Below the pieces are notes generated by a model. The model searched no databases. It saw only the letters and a list, made by a program, of their open reading frames with translations, and was not told where the DNA came from. Shown here piece after piece: positions 34,924 to 45,418 of a DNA stretch of 64,000 nt. Source of the stretch: Bacteroidales bacterium (GTDB lineage Bacteria > Bacteroidota > Bacteroidia > Bacteroidales > Marinilabiliaceae); NCBI GenBank assembly GCA_024401395.1, contig JAKSLD010000003.1, positions 62,001 through 126,000 of the forward strand, given 5' to 3'. A program made the position numbers and the translations under genes. Within the stretch, counting starts at the first letter, position 1; every line of letters starts with the position of its first letter.

Positions 34924-37900
34924 TTAGAATGCGAATTTGCGAGTAAACTCACCGCGGCGGCCATTAGAACCGATGACCTTGACATTAATGACATAGATGC
35001 CATTAGCGAGAGAAGATACGGCAGGCATGATATCCGACAGATTTATGATTCCGCTATCAGAAGTACCTGTCTGGAGAGAAGTCTGAATGGAAGAGACAAG
35101 CTGTCCCAACAAATTGAATATAGAGACATTGAGGCTATTCCCTGCGCTAGCATTATTATGGAAGAAACGCAAAGTCAGCGGTTCAGACTTAGAAGAATAA
35201 GCAGAAGGGAACAACTGAATATTATCGAACTCAATCTGAGACTCCGAAGAGACACGGAGAGAGATAGACCTCTGAGTCGAGTTACCCATATTATCCCATA
35301 CCTTAAGAGAAACAGTATGGAGGCCAGGAGACAAATTAGACAACTGATACTGCAATCGTCCCGTTTCAGGGGCGGTACTCAATAGAGAATAGTAATTATT
35401 GAGTACGATTGTAGAATTAGGGTCATTATCCACAGTCATAGTTATGCTATGGCCGACACCTACGCCAGAAGAATTGATACCAGAGACATCAGACATCTGG
35501 GCATAGAAGAGAGGAGAAGAGCTAGTCAGCCCCCCATTCTGCCACGAAGGGTAATCGACATACAAATGGAGGTCGGGGCCTATTGTATCATTCTGTATTT
35601 CATCAGCGAAACCACCGACGAGCACCATATTAGAGCCGCCAGTTGCCTTATGTCTGTCATCCTCAGACCAAGCCACATAACTAAGTCGGCCATAACCCTC
35701 AGTAGCGTCAATATCCTTAGTAAGTTGGATAGGCATAGAAAATCTACCATTTTTGACTGGGTATGTGCTATGGAAGAGACGGCTACCCCACTCACTATAC
35801 TTAAAGATACCACTAACAGCGCCGAGAGTTGCACGTTCGCGGCGTTTATCGTATAGAGAAACCTCCACAGAGCCATTAAAAGAATCCACTACATTACCCA
35901 TTTCGTCACGAACAGAACCAGACACATAATTAGTAGCGAGTGCACGGATAGGAGTGATAGCGCTCTCATACGGTTCACCGCAGACAGAATCAGTAGCGAC
36001 AGAATAGTCGGCATTATTGACCAGCAACAAAGCGGGGTCACCCAGCAAGACATACTTAAGGCTATTGATCATAGAAGAAGCCTTACGCTTAGCGAATTTG
36101 AGGGCGTCACCCAAGCGGCGATGCCCGCCATTTTCGTCTTCAGTCAAGAGACCCTGGAGCATAGCCATATTAAGAGAATGGCTATTATTGCCATACACCA
36201 GACGAGTAGTAGACAATACGGCGATGAAACCACCATAAGGATATGTAAGGAGCTCCTTAGAGACATAAGACGTTGCGCGGTCGAATGGAGCGAAATCACA
36301 AGTAGCACCGATCATAAACGGCAGACGTTCCTTATTCGAGAAACGACTCATTGCGTTAATCTCAATATACTTACCAGCTGCCGAGAAACCACCGTGGCCG
36401 ACATAATTAACAAGGAATGCGCCCTTATTGTTGACATCATTATAAAAAGCATCTATAGCCTGAGGAAATACGCGGCCAGTAGTAGACTGGACACTAGGAA
36501 ACGCTTCAGAATAGACACGAGACACATCTACGCTTTCATCGAGAGACTCAATATAATCAGCATTCTCATTAGCATAGATAGAATGTTCATTATCATCGCC
36601 CTCACAAGAGAACTGCACAATTCTATTAGTCCAAGCGCCATGAGGAGCATTTAGAGTATAGTTACGCACGCGGTCAACCATAGTCTGTGCTGCAGCAGGT
36701 GTGAGGACAGGGAAACGGCCGATACCGATTTCCAAGGTAGCGCGCGTATCAGAAGTCAGTTCAGCATCATCCAACCAACCGAAGAAATCGTCAGTACAAT
36801 AAGTCTGGGTAGTATTCAAAGTCTGAGCAGACTGATAAGTTGGAATCAGATTATAAGGATTATCGTTACCATAAGTCAGGTTATCATAAGAGCCAGAACC
36901 AAAAAGAAGGAGATATTTCAACTGGCCCTTAGAAGAATTATAGACATAACGCACATAATCGCGGATAGCGATTGGGCCACGTTGACCACCGCCGAACTCA
37001 TTATAAATCATATTTACGTCAGCTGTCGCTACAGACATACCACTATGAAGACGATGGAAATCCGCCAGTTCTTCAGCCTGAGACTTAAAATCAGGGTGGT
37101 AGACAATCAGATAATCAACTGGAGGAGTAGCGTGAAGATTCTGGTTGTCGACATTAGACACGAATTTAGGCTCAGCGAGAGACGAGACCTTAGACAACTC
37201 AAAAGCTATATACTTATGGACATTAGTATTCTCCTGATTGAAAGACAAGGTACCACTACCAGCAACAGTTTTGACCAAAGACGGAGAAGTCGGGGTATCT
37301 ACGCACCAAACCTGAGATTCACCAGAAACGCCAGAAACCGTCACGCGAGAATATGATCGGCGAGAGACACGAGTACCCTCGGCAATATTCAGCAACAAAG
37401 CGCCAGACTTAGGCATCTGCAATTTTGTTGGAATCTCAATAGCGATATTATCAAGATATACGGCATCAGTAGCTTGCGGGATGACACATTGGAGGGTTAT
37501 GGTATTATCAGAAATATTACCAGTATGAGTAAAAGACTTCGTGACTTGAGAAGAGACCCCCACCTCATTTGAAGACTGGTAGGCGCGGACAGTAGTAGAA
37601 GAGACTAGCGAGTCATTATAAGAGACAGAATACTCCATCCTGTCCTTTGTAGCACTAGCCAGTTTAAGTTTTAAGATTATTCTAGCAGACGGTACCCTTT
37701 GCAGCGAGCCAAAATCAATTTTGAGTTTAGGGTTCTGCTTAGTCAATGTTTCACCGTACCAATCCCTTCCAGTCTTATCTATATTTATTTTATGCAACTC
37801 GTGACAAAGAAGAGTACTATTGTAAGATATATCATTAGTTGGCTCAACATCAGGCTGAGTCAACAGTTGCAAAGGTTCAGAAGGAGAAGTAGCGTCGGTA

Positions 37901-38304
37901 ATAAATACATAGGTATACTCATCACACTCATTATTAGCACATTGGTACTGTTGAGAGCTAGTATTATAGGTCCACTTCTGAGTACCCTCCACATAGAATA
38001 CCAATTCATTAGCTGTACGATAAACAGGCAACCTATTCAAATCGTTGATTCTCTCTGCGCTATTGAGATATGGGAGTTCAGCGCCTCCATTAGAATATAC
38101 GGCTACTTTTGAGATGTCATTATAGCCCCAAGCAGAGAGCGTTTTTGAGCTTAAACGATATAATCCAGATTCCGAAACGCGAGCTTTAGTCCATTTGCCA
38201 GAGCTAAGGACAGAAGATACGGTATCAGCATACGATTGTGCACCTGAGCAATAAAAGCCCAAGTGCAACAACGATAAAAATATTACGGATATACGTTTCA
38301 GCAT
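34924..38304 (-). CDS. porU: Type IX secretion system sortase PorU (C25 peptidase)
   Basis: A 1126-residue secreted protein (signal to FYCSGAQ). The central gingipain-like C25 domain has the catalytic His in FLVNYVGHGGFSA (about 638) and Cys in FMIGATCDFAPFD (about 667). The N-terminal region (KWTKARVSESGLYRLS) and FGSGSYDN are typical of PorU. The end (about 1040-1126) is a T9SS C-terminal domain with LLGQLVSSIQTS and GIYVINVKV. PorU cleaves the C-terminal signal of T9SS cargo at the cell surface and links the cargo to the lipopolysaccharide. It lies 19 bp after the OmpA lipoprotein gene. PorV, often adjacent elsewhere, is not next to it. Confidence 0.94.
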   Translation of the reverse strand: MLKRISVIFLSLLHLGFYCSGAQSYADTVSSVLSSGKWTKARVSESGLYRLSSKTLSAWGYNDISKVAVYSNGGAELPYLNSAERINDLNRLPVYRTANELVFYVEGTQKWTYNTSSQQYQCANNECDEYTYVFITDATSPSEPLQLLTQPDVEPTNDISYNSTLLCHELHKINIDKTGRDWYGETLTKQNPKLKIDFGSLQRVPSARIILKLKLASATKDRMEYSVSYNDSLVSSTTVRAYQSSNEVGVSSQVTKSFTHTGNISDNTITLQCVIPQATDAVYLDNIAIEIPTKLQMPKSGALLLNIAEGTRVSRRSYSRVTVSGVSGESQVWCVDTPTSPSLVKTVAGSGTLSFNQENTNVHKYIAFELSKVSSLAEPKFVSNVDNQNLHATPPVDYLIVYHPDFKSQAEELADFHRLHSGMSVATADVNMIYNEFGGGQRGPIAIRDYVRYVYNSSKGQLKYLLLFGSGSYDNLTYGNDNPYNLIPTYQSAQTLNTTQTYCTDDFFGWLDDAELTSDTRATLEIGIGRFPVLTPAAAQTMVDRVRNYTLNAPHGAWTNRIVQFSCEGDDNEHSIYANENADYIESLDESVDVSRVYSEAFPSVQSTTGRVFPQAIDAFYNDVNNKGAFLVNYVGHGGFSAAGKYIEINAMSRFSNKERLPFMIGATCDFAPFDRATSYVSKELLTYPYGGFIAVLSTTRLVYGNNSHSLNMAMLQGLLTEDENGGHRRLGDALKFAKRKASSMINSLKYVLLGDPALLLVNNADYSVATDSVCGEPYESAITPIRALATNYVSGSVRDEMGNVVDSFNGSVEVSLYDKRRERATLGAVSGIFKYSEWGSRLFHSTYPVKNGRFSMPIQLTKDIDATEGYGRLSYVAWSEDDRHKATGGSNMVLVGGFADEIQNDTIGPDLHLYVDYPSWQNGGLTSSSPLFYAQMSDVSGINSSGVGVGHSITMTVDNDPNSTIVLNNYYSLLSTAPETGRLQYQLSNLSPGLHTVSLKVWDNMGNSTQRSISLRVSSESQIEFDNIQLFPSAYSSKSEPLTLRFFHNNASAGNSLNVSIFNLLGQLVSSIQTSLQTGTSDSGIINLSDIMPAVSSLANGIYVINVKVIGSNGRRGEFTRKFAF

Positions 38305-38323
38305 TCTCTACTCAGAAGAAAGC

Positions 38324-39460
38324 TTATTTAGACTCTACACCCTTAATGATAGCCTCGACATCAGGAGCGAGGATGATTTCAGTACGGCGATTCTTTCGGC
38401 GAGCATCTGCAGTATTGCTAGAATCGATAGGCTGAGTATCGGCGCGGCCAGTTGCCTGGATACGTTCGCTAGGGATATTGCCATTAGCGATGAGGATACG
38501 CAGAACAGAAGTAGCACGCTTGACACTGAGGTCCCAGTTATCCTCGATAACCTGACCATGGAATGGGACATTATCAGTATGGCCCTCGACAACGATATTA
38601 AGATTAGCCTTATTCTGGTTACCCAATACGGCAGCAATCTTTCGGAGAGCATCCTGACCCTTAGCATTAACATCATACTTACCAGACTCGAAAAGGAGTT
38701 TTTCCTCGAGAGACACATATACCTTACCATCCTTATGAGTTACGGTAAGATCATCACTTGTAAAATCTACGAGAGCATTAGCAATAGTATTACGAAGTTC
38801 TGCCATAGCCTGATCCTTTGCTGCGAGGGCAGCCTCAAGTTCTGCAAGACGTTTAGCCTTCTCCTCGATATCACGCTGAGCGGCACCCAGACGTTGGTTA
38901 GCATCATCAAGTTCCGACTGCTTATTTGCCAACTCGTTCTGCTTATCCGCAAGTTGGTTCTGTTTATCAGCCAATTCATTTTCACGACGAATCACCTCGT
39001 CGCGGCTTTCTGCCAAAGCGGAATTAGTCTCATCGAGAATCTTTTTCTGAGCGGCAATAGCCTTTTCGGTATCCAGACGTTTATCCTCACTATTCACGAG
39101 GTTATTCTGCATTTGCATAAGGTGCTGCATGAGGGCCTTATATTCTGGAGTCTCACCCAACTGAGCAGCAAGTTTACGTAGATCGTTCTCAAGAATAGCC
39201 AGTTGGTTCATAAGAGTACGGATACGCATACCCTGGAGGGTAGTATCCTGCTCAAGGCTATTCTTTTCGGCCTGATATTTTGCCAAATCGCTCTCGTACT
39301 GTTTAGCACGTTTTTTAAGTAAGTCCACATCAACCTTACACTCTTCAGCTTGAGCGCGATACTTATCACTCTGACGTTGAGCACTATTGTACTTCTTAGC
39401 AGGGACGCATGCTACCATAAGGCAGATGCAAAATAGGGCTAGAATATTTGTTTTCATCAA
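38324..39460 (-). CDS. OmpA-family lipoprotein with long coiled coil
   Basis: A 378-residue lipoprotein (lipobox MVAC, Cys about 18). Residues 25-215 form a long coiled coil containing exact heptad copies ELADKQN, QLADKQN, ELANKQS, ELDDANQ (about 162-190). The OmpA domain occupies 245-365 with the peptidoglycan-binding motif VVEGHTDNVPFHGQ and RATSVLRILI ... GRADTQPI ... RRKNRRTEI. It should tether the outer membrane to the cell wall. It is co-transcribed with porU. It may be a structural helper of the secretion machine, but that is only context. The second Met is an equally good start. Confidence 0.88.
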   Translation of the reverse strand: MMKTNILALFCICLMVACVPAKKYNSAQRQSDKYRAQAEECKVDVDLLKKRAKQYESDLAKYQAEKNSLEQDTTLQGMRIRTLMNQLAILENDLRKLAAQLGETPEYKALMQHLMQMQNNLVNSEDKRLDTEKAIAAQKKILDETNSALAESRDEVIRRENELADKQNQLADKQNELANKQSELDDANQRLGAAQRDIEEKAKRLAELEAALAAKDQAMAELRNTIANALVDFTSDDLTVTHKDGKVYVSLEEKLLFESGKYDVNAKGQDALRKIAAVLGNQNKANLNIVVEGHTDNVPFHGQVIEDNWDLSVKRATSVLRILIANGNIPSERIQATGRADTQPIDSSNTADARRKNRRTEIILAPDVEAIIKGVESK

Positions 39461-39482
39461 TTATTAGTATTCTGTGTGGATG

Positions 39483-39506
39483 CAAAGATATTTGTTTTTA
39501 ACTTTG
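39483..39506. promoter_or_regulatory. Divergent -7 boxes for the OmpA-porU operon and dxs
   Basis: TATCTTTG on the minus strand (39483-39490) serves the OmpA lipoprotein gene, 22 bp before its ATG. TAACTTTG on the plus strand (39499-39506) serves dxs, 34 bp before its ATG. The boxes are only 8 bp apart, so polymerase binding at one should interfere with the other. Confidence 0.55.
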
Positions 39507-39540
39507 CAACTTGAGTGAAAAGCGATTTTTCTTGATAATA

Positions 39541-41439
39541 ATGTATCCGTTATTAGATAAAATAGACAGTCCAGCAGATCTAAAGAAGCTTTCATTAGAT
39601 GAATTGCCTCAACTTTGTACAGAGTTAAGGGAGTTTATCATTGAGCAGCTATCACACAACCCGGGGCATTTTGCAGCCTCTTTAGGAGTGGTAGAGTTGA
39701 CTGTCGCGATACATTATGTTTTTGACTGTCCGCACGACAAACTTATTTGGGATGTCGGGCACCAAGCGTATGGGCACAAAATTCTGACAGGCAGGCGCAA
39801 GAATTTTGATACGAACCGCAAGCATGGTGGATTAAGCGGCTTCCCTAATATTTTCGAGAGCGAATATGACTCATTCGGCACGGGGCACTCATCGACGAGC
39901 ATCTCGGCTGCATTGGGTATGGCCATAGCATCCCAACTAAAGGGAGAAAGCGACCGAGAAATTGTAGCAGTAATTGGTGACGGCTCCATGACTGGTGGCA
40001 TGGCGTTTGAGGCTCTGAACAATATGGCTACGGCCAATCCTAATATGCTAGTCATATTGAATGACAACAATATGGCTATTGACAATGCGACCGGAGGCTT
40101 GAGTCATTATTTAGTTGACATCTCTACATCACGCACATATAATATTTTCAGGAAGAAGGCTACAGGTCTGCTTGTACGAAAAAAGATCAGCGGAGACGGC
40201 AGAGACAGCCTATGGACAAAGTTAGGGAACAGCATCAAGAATCTGATCAACCATCAGACCAATATGTTTGAAGGGTTGAATATTCGATATTTTGGGCCTG
40301 TTGATGGTCATGATGTACGTTATCTAGTTCATGTACTTCAAAGTCTCAAGAAAATCCAAGGTCCGAAGTTGCTCCATGCTATAACCATTAAAGGCAAAGG
40401 CTTCAAGGCTGCAGAAGAGAACCAAACGGCCTGGCATGCTGTAGGAGGTCGTTTTGACATCCATACAGGAGAGTTGCTTGACAAGCCTACGGACGTTCCT
40501 ATGCCTCCAAAGTTCCAAGACGTCTTTGGTCATACCATATTAGAGTTAGCTAAGAAAAACGACAAGATACTTGGTATTACCCCAGCTATGGCTACGGGTT
40601 GCAGTCTGAATATCATGATGAAAGAGATGCCTGAGAGATGTTTTGACGTTGGCATTGCAGAACAACATGCAGTTACATTCTCAGCCGGACTTGCAATCAG
40701 TGGATTTATCCCATTCTGTAATATATACTCATCATTTGCGCAGAGAGCATTTGATCAAATTGTGCATGACGTAGCCTTACAGAAACTACATGTTGTATTC
40801 TGTTTTGACAGAGCTGGCATTGTGGGTGCAGATGGGCCTACGCACCACGGAGTATTTGATGTTGCAATGTTGTTACCTATACCAGGCATGACTATCTGTT
40901 CTCCTTATAATGAGGAAGAACTGAGAAATATGATGTATACGGCGCAATTAGCTGAATCAACAGGTCCTTGGGCGATACGTTACCCACGAGGCAGAGGCAG
41001 CATGATAGAGTGGGAGACCCCTATGGAAAAGATTGAGATCGGCAAAGGTCGTTGTCTAGCGGAAGGTACAGACGGAGCCCTATTGACATTCGGTCCGCTT
41101 GGTGTACGGTTTGGGAAAGCATTAGAAAAACTCAAGAAAGAAAAGGGTATTTCGATTGCGCATTACGATATGCGCTTTGCGAAACCACTTGACACAGAGA
41201 TATTGGACAGCATATTTGCCGATTCCAAAATGGTCAAGGTGATGACAGTAGAAGATGGTGCGTTAGCAGGAGGTTTTGGAGAAGCCATTCTAAGATATAA
41301 GAATGACAAATGGTCTTCTTCGAAAACAGAGATAAAAAACATAGGAATTCCTGATAAGTTTGTCACCCATGGGAACGTGGAAGAGTTATTTGCCGAATAT
41401 GGTGTGACTACTGACGTTATTGAAGAGTATTTCTGTTGA
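39541..41439 (+). CDS. dxs: 1-deoxy-D-xylulose-5-phosphate synthase
   Basis: A 632-residue thiamine-diphosphate enzyme that joins pyruvate and glyceraldehyde 3-phosphate in the first step of the MEP isoprenoid pathway. HNPGHFAASLGVVELTVA and the ThDP motif GDGSMTGGMAFEALNN with the N-D-N-N metal site are in the first half. The transketolase Pyr domain has EQHAVTFSAGLA and DRAGIVGADGPTHHG. The frame is open ten codons upstream (TTG start possible at 39511), but homologues begin at MYPLLDKIDSP, 34 bp past the -7 box. It is a single gene on the plus strand, convergent with porZ. Confidence 0.96.
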   Translation: MYPLLDKIDSPADLKKLSLDELPQLCTELREFIIEQLSHNPGHFAASLGVVELTVAIHYVFDCPHDKLIWDVGHQAYGHKILTGRRKNFDTNRKHGGLSGFPNIFESEYDSFGTGHSSTSISAALGMAIASQLKGESDREIVAVIGDGSMTGGMAFEALNNMATANPNMLVILNDNNMAIDNATGGLSHYLVDISTSRTYNIFRKKATGLLVRKKISGDGRDSLWTKLGNSIKNLINHQTNMFEGLNIRYFGPVDGHDVRYLVHVLQSLKKIQGPKLLHAITIKGKGFKAAEENQTAWHAVGGRFDIHTGELLDKPTDVPMPPKFQDVFGHTILELAKKNDKILGITPAMATGCSLNIMMKEMPERCFDVGIAEQHAVTFSAGLAISGFIPFCNIYSSFAQRAFDQIVHDVALQKLHVVFCFDRAGIVGADGPTHHGVFDVAMLLPIPGMTICSPYNEEELRNMMYTAQLAESTGPWAIRYPRGRGSMIEWETPMEKIEIGKGRCLAEGTDGALLTFGPLGVRFGKALEKLKKEKGISIAHYDMRFAKPLDTEILDSIFADSKMVKVMTVEDGALAGGFGEAILRYKNDKWSSSKTEIKNIGIPDKFVTHGNVEELFAEYGVTTDVIEEYFC

Positions 41440-41471
41440 CACTTACTCTGCAACCCAGAAAACAGAGATTA

Positions 41472-43853
41472 TTATTTTACGACAGAAATTTTTCCGACAG
41501 CTTTTTGTTTGCCATCAGAGGACTGCACCCATACGATATAGATACCTGTTGCCACACGAGGGCCGTATCCAAAACGTGCAAGATTCCAATATACAGTACC
41601 ATTTGAAGGCTTACCATTATACACCAAACGTCCCTGAACGTCACTTATGCGCACATCAACATTGTCAGGGAGCCCCTCGATAGTGAGATCACCAGAGAAA
41701 GACGGAAGTACAGGATTAGGGTATATCATAAGGTTTATATCCTCATCCGATTTCTCTTCAGTTGATTTAGAATCAGTCTGATAAGCCACAATACCTACAG
41801 TACCAGAAGAGATATACAACTTGCCCGTTTTTTCATCAAAAGCCAATGAATTAATCTGGTTATCTGGCAGAGGACTATTTTCGGCAGTAAAATGCTCGAG
41901 CGTTTCCAGTCCGTCAGCGCTTACCAGGTACAAGCCAGAAGTTGCTGTACCGATCCACTTACGATTATCCGGGTCGACCAGTATAGCAGAGACATTAACA
42001 CCACCCAACAGGTAATCAGCCAAGTTAGTACCATCATTTCTAGGCACTTTGACGTGTTCAAAATATTGAGTACGTGAGACATCTTTAAGAATTATGTCAT
42101 TTTGGGAGCAACGATATATACCATCACTAGTACCTATCCAAATTATTCCATTCCTGTCTTCGGCGAGAGCGTAGAACTTAGTAGGGATTTCCTCACCATC
42201 TTGATCGACGATAGGGAGGCGACCAAGGAACGCATCATCTGGGTTATTGACAGCACCTGTACAACGGTAGGAATCATCCGAGTCATCCTCTGGAGTACCA
42301 TTTACATTAAAGACCATCAAACCATTATAATCAGTACGAGGAATACTAAGCCACATATTGCCGTTAGAAGTACATATCATCTGCGTGGTACTATGCTGTT
42401 TATTGGTTGGAATATAAGACAACCCTTTTGTCCAAGTGCCATCCGCGAGTTTAACTTTAATACCTACTGCAGTACTGGCATTTGCGACATATAAATTACC
42501 ATCGTTATCATAAGCTATAGCTCCACATCTGTTGTACCCACTATTTGGGGCGAAGATATCCTCGAGTGTTGAATTATACTCATTATAACGTTTTACTATT
42601 CCGTTTTTATCCAATTTCAATACACCCGTACCCCAAGCAGACACATAGACAGAATCCGGTCTATTAGGGTCAGCACATAGACGTATCAGATCACGTCCAG
42701 ATGTGGTATAGTTTGCCCAAACGCCATCATTCAGGATATGGACACCTGCAGTTCTATTAAGATTGTTATAAGCAGGATCAAGACCACCATAGGAAACATA
42801 AAGAGTTCCGTTAGAATGTAGGAGTTCGAACGCATAACTATTAGCAGGACCCTGCGGCAGGTGACGCTCAGCATTGCCGCGAATATCAGAGATGACCATT
42901 CCCTGAGAAGCATCAGCACAGAGAATGATATCCTTTGAGAGAAGAGAAACACTACGTAAGTTGGGCGTTACTGTAGACGTTTCACCATCCTTAGTAATAG
43001 CAAACTTTGAAATACTAGCAGTATTTGTCGAAATATCACTTGTATCTACTACAGCTATAGCCGTTTGAGAAGCGATTATCACAGATTCTCCCTCAGAATC
43101 AATCCCTCTAAAACTAGAGACTGCTCGAATTTTCGACAATTTGTTATTAGAATCTACGCGATACAAAGTACAATTATTCCCCTTAGTACCCTGGACCGCA
43201 TATAAATGGTTATTAATTATCTTCAGAGAACAGAAAACAGATTTGTTACTTGCTACATCTAACCATTGTTTTGTATCCTCCATTACCGGGGTATTCAAAC
43301 TAGACGATTTTATACCCTGAGAAGTAGCGACATAGATAGAATCATTGAACAAAGTCACATCATACGCCACTAAAGAATTATTGGACATACGGTAGTAGCC
43401 CTTTGTCTCATACTTTGCGAGATTAACCTCAAGTAAGCCTGAAGAGAATGCACAGTACAAGCGTGAGCCAGACTTACAGAAAGCATTTACACTCTTGATG
43501 GTAATATTTTCTGCCTCTTTCAAGTCTGTTATGGTATGAGTAACTAGAGATTCCTCGTCAATAATATCAATAGAACCATTGGTATACCCGACAAAAAAGA
43601 GACCATCGGTGTAGTATATTGCAGATATACCGACAGAAGAGAGGCAATTATTTTTAGAAAAAGTTGAAAGAGTCAAGTCGTCCGTACTATACTTGAAGAA
43701 AGCTGTGGAATTACCTACATAGGCTCCACCAGAACAAGCGCCACTAAACGTAGGACCGTTGTATGAATAATGCTCTTCCCACTGTGCCTTTAAGAAAAAA
43801 GGCAAGGTGAGAAGAGATAATATCAATGTATAAATACGGAACATAGACATCAC
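41472..43853 (-). CDS. porZ: Type IX secretion system attachment-complex protein PorZ
   Basis: A 793-residue secreted protein (signal to FFLKAQ). The mature start WEEHYSYN and the blocks YYTDGLFFVGYTNGSIDIID and KSVNAFCKSGSRLYCAFSSG match PorZ. Two seven-bladed propellers cover about 25-700, including two-component-sensor-like blades DRNGIIWIGTSDGIYR and DPDNRKWIGTATSGLYLV. A T9SS C-terminal domain ends it (IYPNPVLPSFSG ... GIYIVWVQSS). PorZ works with PorU, PorV and PorQ and is thought to deliver A-type LPS for cargo attachment. It is the last gene of a run starting with obg and purE. Confidence 0.88.
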   Translation of the reverse strand: MMSMFRIYTLILSLLTLPFFLKAQWEEHYSYNGPTFSGACSGGAYVGNSTAFFKYSTDDLTLSTFSKNNCLSSVGISAIYYTDGLFFVGYTNGSIDIIDEESLVTHTITDLKEAENITIKSVNAFCKSGSRLYCAFSSGLLEVNLAKYETKGYYRMSNNSLVAYDVTLFNDSIYVATSQGIKSSSLNTPVMEDTKQWLDVASNKSVFCSLKIINNHLYAVQGTKGNNCTLYRVDSNNKLSKIRAVSSFRGIDSEGESVIIASQTAIAVVDTSDISTNTASISKFAITKDGETSTVTPNLRSVSLLSKDIILCADASQGMVISDIRGNAERHLPQGPANSYAFELLHSNGTLYVSYGGLDPAYNNLNRTAGVHILNDGVWANYTTSGRDLIRLCADPNRPDSVYVSAWGTGVLKLDKNGIVKRYNEYNSTLEDIFAPNSGYNRCGAIAYDNDGNLYVANASTAVGIKVKLADGTWTKGLSYIPTNKQHSTTQMICTSNGNMWLSIPRTDYNGLMVFNVNGTPEDDSDDSYRCTGAVNNPDDAFLGRLPIVDQDGEEIPTKFYALAEDRNGIIWIGTSDGIYRCSQNDIILKDVSRTQYFEHVKVPRNDGTNLADYLLGGVNVSAILVDPDNRKWIGTATSGLYLVSADGLETLEHFTAENSPLPDNQINSLAFDEKTGKLYISSGTVGIVAYQTDSKSTEEKSDEDINLMIYPNPVLPSFSGDLTIEGLPDNVDVRISDVQGRLVYNGKPSNGTVYWNLARFGYGPRVATGIYIVWVQSSDGKQKAVGKISVVK

Positions 43854-43863
43854 AATCTATGAC

Positions 43864-44610
43864 TTAGAAAGATTGTTCGTTCTTTGATACGACCTTTGAG
43901 CCATCAGCCACACGGTACACGGCATGCTTAGAAGAAGCATAAACGCCGACACGAGCCTTAGCACAAAATGCCATATCATATTCAGAATCAGTATCAAAAA
44001 TGAGCTGCATCTTGATCCTACCATCTTTTGCCTGATCAGACAAAGTAATGACATTACCATTTGCGCCTGTATACTCACCTACCACTGGGTAGTATACATT
44101 ATTATATTGCTTAGCATCAGATTCATTATTAAAAGCATTGATGAAGAAGCCAAGGACCTTCGCATTAGTAGGAACAGAAAGAGATGCAGTAAGAGTATTT
44201 CTACTATATTCAAGAGTATCTACCTTTACCTCTCCGAGAATATCATTATCATCGTAGGCAAAAGAAATAGACTCACTGACAGACTTATCATCCTGATTTG
44301 TGGCGTAGATACCGAAAGTACCATTAATATCGGTAGGTTTAGAAATAGCCATCTGAGATATCCAAACATAATCCGACTGTTTAGACATAGGGATAGACAT
44401 TGTTTTATTCTCGACAGAAACATCCTTGAGAGAGTGCTCCATGTTAGTAGAATACACTGTGAGATAAGGGTAATACACGAAACTACTATCCTGTTGCATC
44501 TCCTGGAAAAGATAAGCAGAACCTGAGATACTGAATTTGACTTCATTATCATCAAGACAAGAAGAGAACAAGAATAATGACGCGAATAGTGCTAGTAAAA
44601 GATTTTTCAT
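43864..44610 (-). CDS. Hypothetical lipoprotein upstream of porZ
   Basis: The start is taken at MKNLLLALFASLFLFSSC (44610), because ten residues read upstream would spoil the lipoprotein signal; this gives 248 residues with the lipid Cys at 18. The acidic LDDNEVKF after it suggests surface export. The mature protein is beta-rich without a recognised domain. It overlaps no neighbour and lies 10 bp before porZ in a run of minus-strand genes. A link to secretion is only inferred from position. Confidence 0.7.
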   Translation of the reverse strand: MKNLLLALFASLFLFSSCLDDNEVKFSISGSAYLFQEMQQDSSFVYYPYLTVYSTNMEHSLKDVSVENKTMSIPMSKQSDYVWISQMAISKPTDINGTFGIYATNQDDKSVSESISFAYDDNDILGEVKVDTLEYSRNTLTASLSVPTNAKVLGFFINAFNNESDAKQYNNVYYPVVGEYTGANGNVITLSDQAKDGRIKMQLIFDTDSEYDMAFCAKARVGVYASSKHAVYRVADGSKVVSKNEQSF

Positions 44611-44663
44611 TATTAGTTGATTTAGATTATTCGTGCACAAAGGTACACAATATTGTTAACATG

Positions 44664-45398
44664 TTACTTATAGCGCTCTCTAAGACCGAAGAACAAGCCA
44701 AGTTTCACTTGGAAATTATTCTCATTGCCATGAGGGTTAAGAACTATCTGACGTTCTACGAAAGTGTATGGGTCGGTACTTGTTTTAATCTCCTCTTTCA
44801 ATTTCGGCACTAAATTAAAGCATACACTTATGCTCACGAAAGTTCCCCTACCAACCTTATAAAGCAAGCCAGTTTCCGCAAGGCATGCCAGATTTATGAT
44901 ATTGGTAGTATAATTAACTGTTTCGTCACTCGTTGTACCTTGCCATTTAGACTGGAAATTGAGCATATTATGGATGAGGTATGCGCCTGCTCCTACACCG
45001 AACATAGGTTTAAGTCGCGTCTCGCTCAGAAAAATCCGGCCTACAGCCATAGCAGAAGCAGCCTTATAGTTGGCATCGAAAGTACCACGCATAGCGAGGT
45101 TATCCCAATACTGCTGCTTATAAGGATTAGTTATGTATCCCAGCTCACACCCGACACCAAGCATAGGGTTCTGCATAAAGAGAAGCTCCACCCCTGTAGC
45201 GAAACCATTAGAAGCCACATCACTGAATGCGATTTCATCTGATTCGCGACCTATATGAGTTGGTATAGCGATTCCTACCTTAGGGGCTACATACATCTGA
45301 CGCTCACCCATAGAGAACTGCTTCTTGCGGCTCACGGCAAAAATATCCGGAAGAGCAAAAAGCAACAAGGATAGCGTCAGAATGATATAGCGTTGCAT
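44664..45398 (-). CDS. Outer-membrane beta-barrel protein, function unknown
   Basis: A 244-residue protein with a signal peptide (to PDIFA) and about eight predicted strands: QMYVAPKVGIAIPTHIG, NGFATGVELLFMQNPMLGVGCELGYIT, PMFGVGAGAYLIH and the final FQVKLGLFFGLRERYK. It looks like a small OmpW/OprF-like outer-membrane barrel but I cannot name the family. It lies between purE and a lipoprotein gene, 20 bp after purE. Confidence 0.7.
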   Translation of the reverse strand: MQRYIILTLSLLLFALPDIFAVSRKKQFSMGERQMYVAPKVGIAIPTHIGRESDEIAFSDVASNGFATGVELLFMQNPMLGVGCELGYITNPYKQQYWDNLAMRGTFDANYKAASAMAVGRIFLSETRLKPMFGVGAGAYLIHNMLNFQSKWQGTTSDETVNYTTNIINLACLAETGLLYKVGRGTFVSISVCFNLVPKLKEEIKTSTDPYTFVERQIVLNPHGNENNFQVKLGLFFGLRERYK

Positions 45399-45418
45399 AA
45401 AAGAGGGAAGACAAAAAA

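Noticed and set aside
39511-39540. Upstream TTG start for dxs
   Set aside because: It lies only 5 bp after the -7 box and adds ten residues (SEKRFFLII) absent from the usual DXS start MYPLL.
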